In this document: one piece after another, positions 9,311 to 17,959 of the stretch
Layout: each line of letters opens with the position of its first letter
How positions within the stretch are numbered: the stretch's first letter is position 1
DNA from: Campylobacterales bacterium
GTDB taxonomy: Bacteria > Campylobacterota > Campylobacteria > Campylobacterales > Campylobacteraceae
Direction of reading: 5' to 3'
Assembly: GCA_014859645.1 (NCBI GenBank)
Contig: JACUTV010000002.1
Location: 36,043-100,042, forward strand
DNA length: 64,000 bases
Made by a program: the position numbers and the translations under genes
The notes under the pieces: generated by a model
The model's database searches: none
What the model was told of the DNA's origin: nothing
What the model saw: the letters and a program-made list of their open reading frames with translations, nothing else

Positions 9311-9964
9311 TTGATTTACCTGCTTGGCACAACTCCTCACCCCAAGGCAAAACACCTTGGGGTAATTGAGGTGTGCCTCCTTCCTCTTTCCTTTTCGTGT
9401 GATGGGTTTGACGCCATCGTATTAACCTCTAAAAGTGCGGTTGCCTCACTGGAAGCTTCCAAGATTTCATGGCACCATTTACCTGTGTATGTTATTGGCA
9501 AGGGGACTCAAGAGGCTGCCCAAAAAGCAGGTGCAACTGTTGCTTATGTTGCCAAAGAGGCCTATGGCGAGAGGTTTGCTTTAGAGACAATCTCTTTGCT
9601 TCAAGGAAAAAAAGTGCTTTTTCCTAGGGCTAAAGAAGTGGTTTCTGATGTGGCGGGCCTTTTGCAAAAAGAGGGTGTTTTGATTCACGATGTGGTCGCA
9701 TATGAAACCGTGTGTGTGCCGTGCGAAACCTTGTCACCTCCTTTGGGTACAAGTGTCATGATTTTTACATCTCCTTCAAGTGTGCGTTGTTTTTTGCGTT
9801 GTTTTTCGTGGGATAGTTCGTGGCAGGCAGTGAGTATTGGAAAAAAAACAGCAGAAGCCTTTCCAAAGGAAATCATTTCCCATATTTCCCCTGTTCAAAC
9901 GGTGGATGCTTGTGTCGAACTGGCACAAGGGTTATACGTGGACTTAAGCAAAAATCCCATATAA
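9311..9964 (+). CDS. hemD: Uroporphyrinogen-III synthase
   Basis: 217 residues, slightly short for HemD. The family cyclises hydroxymethylbilane to uroporphyrinogen III for heme and siroheme. Sequence identity in this family is low. The recognisable pieces are DAIVLTSKSAVASL, VYVIGKGTQEAA, LFPRAKEVVSDVAGLL, VAYETV, IFTSPSSVRCF and SIGKKTAEAF, in the expected order of the two-lobed fold. The start codon is TTG, three bases after the guaA stop, which suggests coupled translation. The stop codon lies within the -10 box of the 6S RNA promoter. Confidence 0.8.
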   Translation: MIYLLGTTPHPKAKHLGVIEVCLLPLSFSCDGFDAIVLTSKSAVASLEASKISWHHLPVYVIGKGTQEAAQKAGATVAYVAKEAYGERFALETISLLQGKKVLFPRAKEVVSDVAGLLQKEGVLIHDVVAYETVCVPCETLSPPLGTSVMIFTSPSSVRCFLRCFSWDSSWQAVSIGKKTAEAFPKEIISHISPVQTVDACVELAQGLYVDLSKNPI

Positions 9965-9965
9965 T
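9960..9965 (+). promoter_or_regulatory. -10 box of the 6S RNA promoter
   Basis: A perfect TATAAT overlaps the hemD stop codon. Predicted initiation at about 9972 coincides with the first base of the long closing stem of the RNA downstream. No convincing -35 box is seen, as is usual in this phylum. Confidence 0.7.
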
Positions 9966-9971
9966 ATCCCT

Positions 9972-10176
9972 TGTAAGCCTGAGCGGTGCGACACCCGTAT
10001 AGATGAGGGTCCAACACTTTAGTAGGGGCGGAAAGCGTACGAGATTGGTGCGTCTGTGACTTTGTTTGAACCTTGTAACAAAGGCGAGAGGTTGCAGCCT
10101 AAAGAGCTCGTCATTTTTGCCATGTTGGCTTAGATAGGGCCAATGACGTTAACGGAACGGCCGCTTGGGTTTGCAC
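9972..10176 (+). ncRNA. ssrS: 6S RNA
   Basis: A ~205-nt non-coding stretch behind a perfect -10 box. Its ends pair over 15 consecutive positions, allowing G-U: UGUAAGCCUGAGCGG at 9972-9986 with CCGCUUGGGUUUGCA at 10161-10175. This closing stem gives the long rod shape of 6S RNA. A segment near 10060-10105 (TTTGAACCTTGTAACAAAGG...GTTGCAGCCT) resembles the 3' arm of proteobacterial 6S RNA. In Helicobacter and relatives 6S RNA is reported just upstream of purD, which is its position here. 6S RNA binds the housekeeping RNA polymerase as an open-promoter mimic. The exact ends are inferred from the pairing. Confidence 0.78.
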
Positions 10177-10179
10177 TTT

Positions 10180-10215
10180 TAGCACACTGCCTAGCGGCAT
10201 GGTGCTATTTTTTTT
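10180..10215 (+). terminator. Rho-independent terminator after 6S RNA
   Basis: The stem TAGCAC...GTGCTA with an inner GCC/GGC pairing is followed by eight T residues. It ends immediately before the purD Shine-Dalgarno, so purD is expressed by readthrough or by a start inside the RNA gene. Confidence 0.8.
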
Positions 10216-10227
10216 GGAGTAAGGCAC

Positions 10228-11490
10228 ATGAATATTTTAATTATCGGTAACGGTGGTCGTGAATACGCCATCGGACTTGCTTTGTTGAAAGACACCTCTC
10301 AAAACCACCTCTTTTTTGCTCCAGGTAACGGCGCTACTAGTAGCCTTGGGGAAAATATAACCCTTGCCGATTTTGAATCTTTAGCCATGTTTGCTAAAGA
10401 ACGCGCGATTGATTTGACCATCGTGGGCCCAGAAGCCCCTTTGACTGAAGGCATTGTGGACGCATTTCATGCCCATGGATTGACGATTTTTGGCCCTTCA
10501 AAAGCAGCAGCACGCCTTGAGGGTTCAAAAATATTCATGAAAGAATTTTTGGCCGCTAATGCTATCCCTACCGCCGCCTTTTTGCAAACAGATTCGTATG
10601 AAAAAGCCAGTGATTTTATCGACACCCTTAGCGCACCTATGGTGGTAAAAGCAGACGGGTTGTGTGCGGGAAAGGGCGTTATTATTGCCCAAAATAAAGA
10701 CGAAGCAAAAGCAGCCGTGCGGGACATGCTCAGTGGTGAAAGCTTTGGAAGTGCGGGTATGCGCGTTGTGGTCGAAGAGTTTTTAGACGGATACGAACTC
10801 TCTTTGTTTGCTATTTGCGATGGAGATGAATATATTTTGCTTCCCGCCGCCCAAGACCACAAGCGGTTAAAAGATGATGACCAAGGACCAAACACGGGCG
10901 GTATGGGTGCGTATGCTCCTACGCCTTTGGTAAATGTTGGGATTTACGAGGCAGTAAAAAAGCGTGTTGTGGAACCTACGCTTAAAGGCATGAAGGAGAT
11001 CGATGCTCCTTTTTGCGGGGTATTGTTCATCGGGCTTATGATTGTCAAAGGTGAGATTTTTGTGTTGGAATACAACGTCCGATTTGGAGACCCTGAATGC
11101 GAAGTGTTGATGCCGCTTCTTAAAACATCCGCAACAGATCTTTTCTACAAAGCCGCAACCAAGGATTTAAAAAGCTTACATGTAGACTTTCATGATCAGG
11201 TTGCTGTAGGCGTTGTGGTGGCAAGTAAGCACTATCCTTACAAAACCTCTCCTAGCGTTCCTATTTCCATCGACGCGGTTGAGATTGAAGGTGCGCACGT
11301 GGCGTATGCGGGTGTGAGTGGGTCTTTTGAAGAAGGTTTACATGTAAACGGCGGAAGAGTGCTCTTGTGTATTGGTGTTGGTAAGGATGTAAAAGAGGCC
11401 CAAAAACGTGCCTATGCTTTGTGCGAGCATGTGCATTTTGAAGGGATGCAATACCGCAAAGACATTGCCTATCAGGCGCTAAACCAATGA
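10228..11490 (+). CDS. purD: Phosphoribosylamine--glycine ligase (GAR synthetase)
   Basis: 420 residues, normal length. It is an ATP-grasp enzyme that joins phosphoribosylamine and glycine in purine synthesis. The N-terminal domain starts ILIIGNGGREYAIG. The ATP-grasp core shows VVKADGLCAGKGVIIA and the family signature DHKRLKDDDQGPNTGGMGAY, with metal-binding EYNVRFGDPECE. GGAGTAAGG precedes the ATG. Its stop overlaps the start of the RDD gene (ATGA), so at least purD, RDD and lptD form a coupled run. Confidence 0.97.
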   Translation: MNILIIGNGGREYAIGLALLKDTSQNHLFFAPGNGATSSLGENITLADFESLAMFAKERAIDLTIVGPEAPLTEGIVDAFHAHGLTIFGPSKAAARLEGSKIFMKEFLAANAIPTAAFLQTDSYEKASDFIDTLSAPMVVKADGLCAGKGVIIAQNKDEAKAAVRDMLSGESFGSAGMRVVVEEFLDGYELSLFAICDGDEYILLPAAQDHKRLKDDDQGPNTGGMGAYAPTPLVNVGIYEAVKKRVVEPTLKGMKEIDAPFCGVLFIGLMIVKGEIFVLEYNVRFGDPECEVLMPLLKTSATDLFYKAATKDLKSLHVDFHDQVAVGVVVASKHYPYKTSPSVPISIDAVEIEGAHVAYAGVSGSFEEGLHVNGGRVLLCIGVGKDVKEAQKRAYALCEHVHFEGMQYRKDIAYQALNQ

Positions 11491-11939
11491 CCGAAGAGGA
11501 ACTTGTAAAACGGTTTGAGCAAGAAAATATTACCCTTGCTTCACTTCCTGCGCGTACCCTTGCGTTCGTGATAGATGAGTTGCTTGTCTCATTGTTGTTT
11601 ATCTCTATCTACTGGAATCAATTTTCCAATGCAGCTGATATCGAACAAACTATTCTTATTATGAACACAATGGTAATGTACGTTGTTCTTTTAAAAGTGC
11701 TCTATCAAGGCTTTTTTGTGTGGATGTATGGGGCAACGCCTGGGAAGATGCTTGCAAAAATTAAAGTGATTTATGTGTACGATGTTAACACGCCCACTTT
11801 AGGGAAATCACTCGTGCGCGCGATGATTCGTGTAGTGAGCGAAACAATTTTTTACTTGGGATTTTTCTGGGCCATGTTAAATCCAAAACGTGAATCATGG
11901 CACGACAAAGCGGCGGGAACACTTGTTGTCAATGCTTAA
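11487..11939 (+). CDS. RDD family membrane protein
   Basis: 150 residues. Begins with a short cytoplasmic segment ending in LPARTLAFVIDELLVS, the RDD signature in which the first acidic residue sits in membrane helix 1. Hydrophobic stretches follow at ~30-48, ~55-75 and ~112-132, with GATPGKMLAKIKVI between helices 2 and 3, a hallmark of the family. The function of RDD proteins is not settled; some affect ion or solute transport. It overlaps purD by 4 nt and lptD by 8 nt. Confidence 0.85.
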   Translation: MTEEELVKRFEQENITLASLPARTLAFVIDELLVSLLFISIYWNQFSNAADIEQTILIMNTMVMYVVLLKVLYQGFFVWMYGATPGKMLAKIKVIYVYDVNTPTLGKSLVRAMIRVVSETIFYLGFFWAMLNPKRESWHDKAAGTLVVNA

Positions 11940-14037
11940 AAAGATTGCGCTCCTTGGCGCACTTTCTTTTTGTGTCGCATTTGCCAATACTGAAAACGTA
12001 AAAAATGGTGAAAATGTTGAGTTGCTTGCCAATACAGTGACCAAAAACGGTGAATGGGTTGAAGCCGTAGGCGAGGTGTTGGTGTATAGTGAGCGTTACT
12101 TACTGAGTGCGGATCGCGCTTTGTACAACGAACTTACAGGTGAGTTGGAACTCTTTGACAATGTGAGTGTTTTGCGCGGTGTATACGAGTCAAGTCAAAG
12201 TGAATATGCAAAGATCAACCTCAAAACCGACGAAGGGGATTACAGGCCTTTTTTTTACTATGACCAACGTAGCGATATTTGGATGCAGTGTGAATCAGCC
12301 ATTAGTGGCCCTGCGTATTTTATCACTGATAATTCGGTGGTTTCGAGCTGTAATGTTCAAAACCCGGATTGGAAGATAGGGTTTTCAGAAGGAAAACTGA
12401 ACCGCGAGAGTAGTTTTTTGCATCTTTACAATACGCTATTTTACATCCGAGATGTCCCTGTATTTTACCTTCCTTATTTTGCTTTTTCTACAGATAAGAC
12501 ACGACGTTCTGGCTTGTTGATTCCAATGTTGAGTTACGGGAAAAAAGAAGGTCTATTCTACGAACAACCTATTTATATCGCCACCCAAGACCATTGGGAT
12601 ATAGAGTTTAAACCCCAGATTCGTACCAATCGGGGTGAGGGCTTGTACGCAACATTGCGGTTTGTGGACTCTCCTTACTCTAAAGGCAAAATTTCCATGG
12701 GCCAGTTTTGGGAGAAAAGTGAGTATGTGAAAGAAGAAGACCTTGAAAATAAAACGCATTACGGGCTGGAAGTAGAGTATCAACGTGACCGTCTTGTCAG
12801 TCATCTACTAGAAAAAGAGGCTAAAGATGGGCTTTGGGTGGATGTTACCTACCTTAATGACATTGATTACCTAAACCTTAAATCTACCGATGACGAAGCG
12901 ACTAACAAACTCATAACCTCTCGGATAAACTACTATTTGAGCCAAGAAAATGATTATTATGGCACCTATGCAAAATACTACATCGATACAAAAAAATTAA
13001 ACAACCATACGACGCTGCAAGAGCTTCCCACGCTACATTACCATCGCTTTTCCAATAGTTTTTTTGTTCCTAATCTTGTCTACTCCTTTGATACGCAGTT
13101 TCACAACTATACACGCAATAAGGGTATTAGGGCGAGACAATACGAAGTTAATGCGCCACTAACGCTGTACACCTCTGTATTTGATGATTTTTTAAACCTC
13201 AGTGTTTCGGAGAATTTTTACGCTACATACGTGCAATATGATGAAAAACAAGGAAAAAGTACAGAAACCTTTTACAGAAATTATCACCAATTTTCTGCTT
13301 ACACTGACTTGGCAAAGGCGTATGAGGGGTTTTATCACACGCTAAATTTACGCCTTGATTACACAGTGCCAAGTTTTGACCATGGGGAAATTTCTAAAAA
13401 GATTATCGAAGAAAGCAGTGGGGATGAGATTGATAATTTTATTTCCACATCCAATGAACCAGAAAGTGTTGCTGCTAAATTAGTACAGTATTTTTATGAT
13501 GACGAGGGAGTAAAGCGTGTTCGTCATTCTGTGCGACAACCTTATTATTTGGAAAAGTCGCTGTATAAGTATGGAGACTTGGAAAACAGTATTGCATTGT
13601 ACCTTTCCAATGCATGGACACTGCGCAATGACTTCAAATACTCCTATGAGTTTCAAAAGTTTTCACGTATACAGTCTTCTGCTAGATGGAGTGGTCCTCC
13701 TCATACATTTGCCTTTTCGCACACTTTTTTAGATACACAAGCGGATGAAAAAGAGAGTTATCTCACTGCTTCTTTTGGAACAACACTGGGAAAATACTAT
13801 AATGTCTTTGGTGCTATTAACTATGATTTGGAAGATAACTACATGAGCTCGTGGCGGCTTGGTTTTAAAGTGTTGAGAAAATGTTGGGATTATACGTTTA
13901 TTTACAAAGAAACAATCACTCCCAAACTTACGAGTGCTGGGTCGGATTCGGTGAATCGAAAAGGATTTTACATCATGTTTAATTTTTATCCCATTGGCGC
14001 CGTTCAATACGAACATAAAGTTGAGGAAGTGCGCTAA
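11932..14037 (+). CDS. lptD: LPS-assembly outer membrane protein LptD
   Basis: 701 residues from ATG 11932. The ORF track begins earlier, but the signal peptide (MLKKIALLGALSFCVAFA) starts here and overlaps the RDD stop. The periplasmic OstA-type beta-jellyroll follows (ANTVTKNGEWVEAVGEVLVY, YLLSADRALYNELTGELEL). The large C-terminal beta-barrel region is rich in alternating aromatic strands (YLPYFAFSTDKTRRSGLLIP). LptD forms the outer-membrane LPS translocon with LptE. Cysteines are few, so the disulfide pattern of E. coli LptD is not obvious. The stop overlaps the next start (TAATG). Confidence 0.9.
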   Translation: MLKKIALLGALSFCVAFANTENVKNGENVELLANTVTKNGEWVEAVGEVLVYSERYLLSADRALYNELTGELELFDNVSVLRGVYESSQSEYAKINLKTDEGDYRPFFYYDQRSDIWMQCESAISGPAYFITDNSVVSSCNVQNPDWKIGFSEGKLNRESSFLHLYNTLFYIRDVPVFYLPYFAFSTDKTRRSGLLIPMLSYGKKEGLFYEQPIYIATQDHWDIEFKPQIRTNRGEGLYATLRFVDSPYSKGKISMGQFWEKSEYVKEEDLENKTHYGLEVEYQRDRLVSHLLEKEAKDGLWVDVTYLNDIDYLNLKSTDDEATNKLITSRINYYLSQENDYYGTYAKYYIDTKKLNNHTTLQELPTLHYHRFSNSFFVPNLVYSFDTQFHNYTRNKGIRARQYEVNAPLTLYTSVFDDFLNLSVSENFYATYVQYDEKQGKSTETFYRNYHQFSAYTDLAKAYEGFYHTLNLRLDYTVPSFDHGEISKKIIEESSGDEIDNFISTSNEPESVAAKLVQYFYDDEGVKRVRHSVRQPYYLEKSLYKYGDLENSIALYLSNAWTLRNDFKYSYEFQKFSRIQSSARWSGPPHTFAFSHTFLDTQADEKESYLTASFGTTLGKYYNVFGAINYDLEDNYMSSWRLGFKVLRKCWDYTFIYKETITPKLTSAGSDSVNRKGFYIMFNFYPIGAVQYEHKVEEVR

Positions 14038-14315
14038 TGACTCCTTTGGCGCATTCCATAGAAGCAATTTATGCCGCTCTTGAGACCCTTAATCTTCCCG
14101 TACTGAGCTCCTTGGAAGACCTCAAAAGACGTTATCGTGAAATGGTGCAAAAACACCATCATGATATTGTAGACCACGACAACGCAATGCCTCAGATTAA
14201 CCACGCATACGAAGTGCTTAAGAGGTATATGGAAGGGTATAAGTTTTCTTTTTCTGAGGAAGAGATAATGAAACAATTTCCAGAAGAAAACCATGCTGCA
14301 CGATTTAAATTCTGA
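14037..14315 (+). CDS. J-domain-like protein with degenerate HPD motif
   Basis: 92 residues. The core LEDLKRRYREMVQKHHHDI...MPQINHAYEVLKRYM follows the helix II/III layout of a DnaJ J-domain. The loop reads HHD where the canonical motif is HPD, so DnaK stimulation may be lost. The C-terminal tail YKFSFSEEEIMKQFPEE is a short extension. It is translationally coupled to lptD (TAATG) and overlaps the phosphoribosyltransferase start by 23 nt. The placement suggests a role with envelope or RNA-processing genes, but nothing specific can be assigned. Confidence 0.7.
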   Translation: MTPLAHSIEAIYAALETLNLPVLSSLEDLKRRYREMVQKHHHDIVDHDNAMPQINHAYEVLKRYMEGYKFSFSEEEIMKQFPEENHAARFKF

Positions 14316-15018
14316 AGCATTGCGATTTGAAAATCGCGCAGATGCTATCACAAAAATGATAGAGTTACTTCCTGTGCATCAAATGTGCCACGAAGGGTGG
14401 GTTGTAGTAGCGATTTCTGCAGAAGGGGTTCCTGTCGCAGAAGGGATTGCTAAAAAATTGGGGCTTGGTTACGACCTTTTGTTTACAGAGGCCATCTACG
14501 CTCCTAACAATCCTGAATGCCAGATTGCCATGGTAAGTGAAACGGAAGAGATTGTGATTCATACAGAATTGGTGGACTCTTTTGGTATTAACTTGGATTT
14601 TATTTACGGGGAAGCCCACCGAAAGTATGAAGAAAAAGTCTTAAAGTATGTGTATAAATACAGAAAAGGAGATTTAATTGGATCGCTAAAGGGCAAAAAT
14701 GTTCTTTTGGTAGATGAGGGGTGTGAGACGGGCTTAACTGTTCTTACATGTATCAAAACTGCCATTAGCGCAGGCGCAAGGTCTGTGTCCTATGCAACAC
14801 CAGTGATTGCTTCCAATGTGGTGGCAGGATTGGAGGCGGTGGTGGATGAAATTTTTACCGTATTTCGTGTTGCTAATTTTGTCGATGTGGACTTTTACTA
14901 TCGCACTAAGGAGCCCTTAGTGCAAGAGGCAGTAAAAGCTATTATCGAAGCTAGCTCAAATTATTTGCCATTTCAAAAAACAGGAGAGGTTAAAACATGC
15001 AGTATTCTATTGAAGTAA
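14293..15018 (+). CDS. Phosphoribosyltransferase-domain protein
   Basis: 241 residues. Type I PRTase fold: the PRPP-binding motif [14 protein letters not shown] is at about 136-149, preceded by [23 protein letters not shown], the usual early strand-helix. The acidic pair DE is present. The substrate base cannot be read from the sequence. Similar proteins in the phylum are annotated only as phosphoribosyltransferase family, often next to pnp. Its 3' end overlaps the pnp start by 22 nt, and it overlaps the J-like gene upstream, so expression is coupled to both. Confidence 0.85.
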   Translation: MLHDLNSEALRFENRADAITKMIELLPVHQMCHEGWVVVAISAEGVPVAEGIAKKLGLGYDLLFTEAIYAPNNPECQIAMVSETEEIVIHTELVDSFGINLDFIYGEAHRKYEEKVLKYVYKYRKGDLIGSLKGKNVLLVDEGCETGLTVLTCIKTAISAGARSVSYATPVIASNVVAGLEAVVDEIFTVFRVANFVDVDFYYRTKEPLVQEAVKAIIEASSNYLPFQKTGEVKTCSILLK

Positions 15019-17228
15019 ATAATCAAACAGAGATTTATGATGTGGGAAAAGTTGCCAGACACGCTTCGGGCGCGGCACTACTAAAAATCAAAGACACCGT
15101 TATTCTTGCAACCGTTGCAAGAGATGACAAGCAAGTAGATGAAAACTTTTTGCCATTAACGGTGCATTATATTGAGAAAACATACGCTGCGGGCAAGATT
15201 CCTGGTGGCTATATTAAGCGAGAAACAAAACCTGGCGATTTTGAGACCCTCACCTCTCGTATTATTGATCGAAGCTTACGCCCGTTATTTCCAAAAGGGT
15301 ATGCTTACCCTACACAGATTGTTCTTTTTGTGCTCTCGTGTGACCCTGAAGTGGACTTGCAAGTGGCTGCACTTAATGCTGCCTCGGCCGCTTTGTATCT
15401 TTCTGATATTCCCGTAAATAAACCTGTGGCAGGTGTGCGTATTGGGTGCATTGGGGGAGAGTTTGTAGTCAATCCTTCCAACAGTGAATTGAAAAAAAGT
15501 ATCCTAGACCTGTATGTTGCAGGTACAAAAGAAGAACTGTTGATGATCGAGATGCGCTCTTTGCCGACTATCGATGCAGAGCCTGTTCCGATGGCTGCCA
15601 TCGACCCGATGATTGACCCAGCGCTTGGTAGAGGATTAATTGGACTTCAACAAAGCAATGAATTTGATGAAGAACGCATGGTGGAAGCCATTGATTGTGC
15701 ACAACAAGCCATCGCAAGAGCAGCACGCGCATACGAAGAAGCCTTTACGCCAATCAAAAAAGAAACAGCTGTACTCGAGTACAAAGAGAGTTTGGAAAAT
15801 GATTCAATTTTTGTCTATATTGATGAATTTTACAAACAAGATGTGGCCGATGCTATTAATCAAATGGCCAAAAGTGAGCGCGCAACAGAGCTTAAGAAAA
15901 TCCTTGCCGCCATCCTCGCTGATGAAACAGCTATTCAGGAAGGGTGGAGTAAAGAGTTGGTGATGAGCGTGCTAGAAGCATACAAGAAAAAAGTGGTGCG
16001 CGAGCAGATTATCCAAAAAGGCGTGCGCGCAGACGGAAGAGGGTTGCGCGAGGTACGTGAAATCACCATCGAAACCAATATCCTGCCTAAAGCCCACGGC
16101 TCTTGCCTTTTTACGCGAGGACAGACTCAAGCACTAGCGGTAGTGACTTTAGGAAGCGATCAAGATGGGCAAATGTTTGATATTTTGACAGAAAAATCTG
16201 TGCAAACAGACACCTTCATGGTGAATTACAACTTCCCAGGCTTTTCCGTAGGAGAAGCAAGCCCGCTAAGACCTCCAGGACGTCGTGAGTTGGGCCATGG
16301 AAACCTTGCCAAGCGCGCACTTACGCCTACGGTTGATGTTAATGCGCTTCATACCATGCGTTTAGTTTCGGAAATCCTTGAGTCAAATGGGTCTTCTTCA
16401 ATGGCAACCGTATGTGGCGGCTCACTCGCGTTACGGGCGGCGGGCGTTGATACAACCGCACTGGTTGCTGGCGTTGCGATGGGGATGGTGTTTGAAGGTG
16501 AAAAGTATGCTATCTTGACAGATATTATGGGCCTTGAAGACCACGATGGGGATATGGACTTTAAAGTCGCAGGCACAAAAGAAGGCATTACAGCACTTCA
16601 GATGGACATTAAACTAGGTGGTATTGAGCTTTCTGTGCTTAAAGAAGCTTTGCACCAAGCCAAAGAAGCAAGAGCGCACATCTTGGGCATCATGGAAGAA
16701 GCGGATAAAAAGATTCAACTCAACGAAGATGTATTGCCAAAGCTCGAACTTTTCAGCGTAGACCCCAGTAGGATTGTAGATATCATCGGACAAGCAGGAA
16801 AAACCATTCGAGAGATTATCGAACGCTTTGAGGTTTCTATTGACCTTAACCGTGAAAAAGGCGAGGTAAAAATAGCAGGCGGCAAGAAAAAACAAGTCGA
16901 AGCGGCAAAAGATTATATTATTGAAATCACGCAAAAAGACAACAGCCGTGGTGGACCACGGGGTGGACGCGGCGGAAGTCGCGAAAAAAGCCATGAAGCC
17001 CCTGTGTTTGAAGTGGGTCAAGTGTTTGAGGGCGAAGTAAAGCGCATTGTTGATTTTGGTGCCTTTGTGGGATTGCCTGGAGATATTGATGGCTTGTTAC
17101 ATGTATCGAAAATTGCTAAAGAGCGCGTGAATAACATCAATGATTATTTGCGCGAAGGACAGCAAGTGAAGGTGCGAATTTTGGAACAAAAAGGGCATAA
17201 AATTAGCCTAGAGATGGTGCGCGACTAG
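14997..17228 (+). CDS. pnp: Polyribonucleotide nucleotidyltransferase (PNPase)
   Basis: 743 residues. It is a phosphorolytic 3'-5' exoribonuclease and degradosome component. It has two RNase PH-like domains: the first contains [21 protein letters not shown]; the second contains the active-site stretch [20 protein letters not shown] and [22 protein letters not shown] domain (~570-630, [16 protein letters not shown]) and a C-terminal S1 domain (~660-735, [20 protein letters not shown]) follow. A Gly/Arg-rich spacer ([13 protein letters not shown]) separates KH and S1, a feature that could add RNA contacts. The start lies within the end of the PRTase gene. Confidence 0.97.
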   Translation: MQYSIEVNNQTEIYDVGKVARHASGAALLKIKDTVILATVARDDKQVDENFLPLTVHYIEKTYAAGKIPGGYIKRETKPGDFETLTSRIIDRSLRPLFPKGYAYPTQIVLFVLSCDPEVDLQVAALNAASAALYLSDIPVNKPVAGVRIGCIGGEFVVNPSNSELKKSILDLYVAGTKEELLMIEMRSLPTIDAEPVPMAAIDPMIDPALGRGLIGLQQSNEFDEERMVEAIDCAQQAIARAARAYEEAFTPIKKETAVLEYKESLENDSIFVYIDEFYKQDVADAINQMAKSERATELKKILAAILADETAIQEGWSKELVMSVLEAYKKKVVREQIIQKGVRADGRGLREVREITIETNILPKAHGSCLFTRGQTQALAVVTLGSDQDGQMFDILTEKSVQTDTFMVNYNFPGFSVGEASPLRPPGRRELGHGNLAKRALTPTVDVNALHTMRLVSEILESNGSSSMATVCGGSLALRAAGVDTTALVAGVAMGMVFEGEKYAILTDIMGLEDHDGDMDFKVAGTKEGITALQMDIKLGGIELSVLKEALHQAKEARAHILGIMEEADKKIQLNEDVLPKLELFSVDPSRIVDIIGQAGKTIREIIERFEVSIDLNREKGEVKIAGGKKKQVEAAKDYIIEITQKDNSRGGPRGGRGGSREKSHEAPVFEVGQVFEGEVKRIVDFGAFVGLPGDIDGLLHVSKIAKERVNNINDYLREGQQVKVRILEQKGHKISLEMVRD

Positions 17229-17258
17229 CAGTTAAACTGATTTTAATCATGCCATGAG

Positions 17259-17264
17259 TATAAT
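17259..17264 (+). promoter_or_regulatory. -10 box of the atpE promoter
   Basis: A perfect TATAAT about 73 bp upstream of atpE, after the pnp stop. Predicted initiation is near 17271, giving a ~65-nt leader that ends in ACAGGAG before the start codon. Confidence 0.6.
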
Positions 17265-17336
17265 TTCCGCCTGCAAAGTGGTAAGTAGGGGAATGAAATC
17301 CGAACAGACTTTGTTAAAAATTTACAGGAGTACTGG

Positions 17337-17636
17337 ATGAAGAAAGTTCTTTTCTTGATGATTGCACTTGCATCGGTTGCATTTGCAAACGACGGCGAAA
17401 CACTTAAAGTGTATTCGGTCTTGGGTGCTGCTATTGTTCTTGGTATCGCTGCTTTTGGTGGTGCGATTGCAATGGGCAACACAGCTTCCGCTACGATTAA
17501 CGGAACAGCGCGTAACCCAGCTGTTGGTGGCAAGCTTTTAACAACAATGTTTATTGCATTGGCGATGATTGAAGCTCAGGTTATTTATGCGCTTGTTATC
17601 GCATTGATTCTTCTTTACGCAAACCCTTTAATGTAA
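17337..17636 (+). CDS. atpE: F0F1 ATP synthase subunit c
   Basis: 99 residues, membrane-embedded rotor subunit. An N-terminal hydrophobic extension that reads like a signal peptide (KKVLFLMIALASVAFA) precedes the two-helix hairpin, as seen in other Campylobacterota. Helix 1 carries the Gly-rich GIAAFGGAIAMGNTA. The polar loop has GTARNPAVGGKL. The ion-binding carboxylate is the Glu in AMIEAQVIYAL in helix 2. It is monocistronic: its own promoter lies upstream and a strong terminator follows. No other atp genes are nearby, which is normal for this phylum. Confidence 0.96.
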   Translation: MKKVLFLMIALASVAFANDGETLKVYSVLGAAIVLGIAAFGGAIAMGNTASATINGTARNPAVGGKLLTTMFIALAMIEAQVIYALVIALILLYANPLM

Positions 17637-17643
17637 TACTCTT

Positions 17644-17670
17644 AACCCAAGGCCAAACCTTGGGTTAATT
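17644..17670 (+). terminator. Terminator after atpE
   Basis: A 9-bp perfect stem (AACCCAAGG / CCTTGGGTT) with a 5-nt loop lies between atpE and the tRNA gene. The T-run is weak (TTAATT). Confidence 0.65.
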
Positions 17671-17672
17671 AT

Positions 17673-17757
17673 GCGACCGTGGTGGAATTGGTAGACACGC
17701 TATCTTGAGGGGGTAGTGCCAACAGGTGTATGAGTTCGAGTCTCATCGGTCGCACCA
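17673..17757 (+). tRNA. tRNA-Leu (anticodon GAG)
   Basis: 85 nt including an encoded CCA. The acceptor stem GCGACCG pairs with CGGTCGC. The anticodon stem CTATC/GGTAG closes the loop TTGAGGG, giving anticodon GAG, which reads CUC and CUU. A long variable arm (TGCCAACAGGTG region) marks it as a type II tRNA. The T loop is GAGTTCGAGTCTC. A T-rich stretch follows the gene. Confidence 0.97.
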
Positions 17758-17959
17758 TCTTTTTCTCTCTCCCCTTCTTTTTCTAAACTCCTGCTTTTGC
17801 CTCCTTTTTATACAGTAAAATTACCTGTTTTTTACATAAAAGTTATGCTACTTATCTTCTTCCTGCCTCTTTTTTAATCGCCAAATTACCTTTTTGCAAT
17901 GCTTCTACAAGATAAGGTGTGCTAACATGTGAGCCAAAATTTACTTTTAAGGAATGCCT

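Noticed and set aside
10028-10150. RNase P RNA, tmRNA or SRP RNA as the identity of the non-coding gene before purD
   Set aside because: None of their conserved cores is present. The end pairing, length and purD neighbour fit 6S RNA instead.
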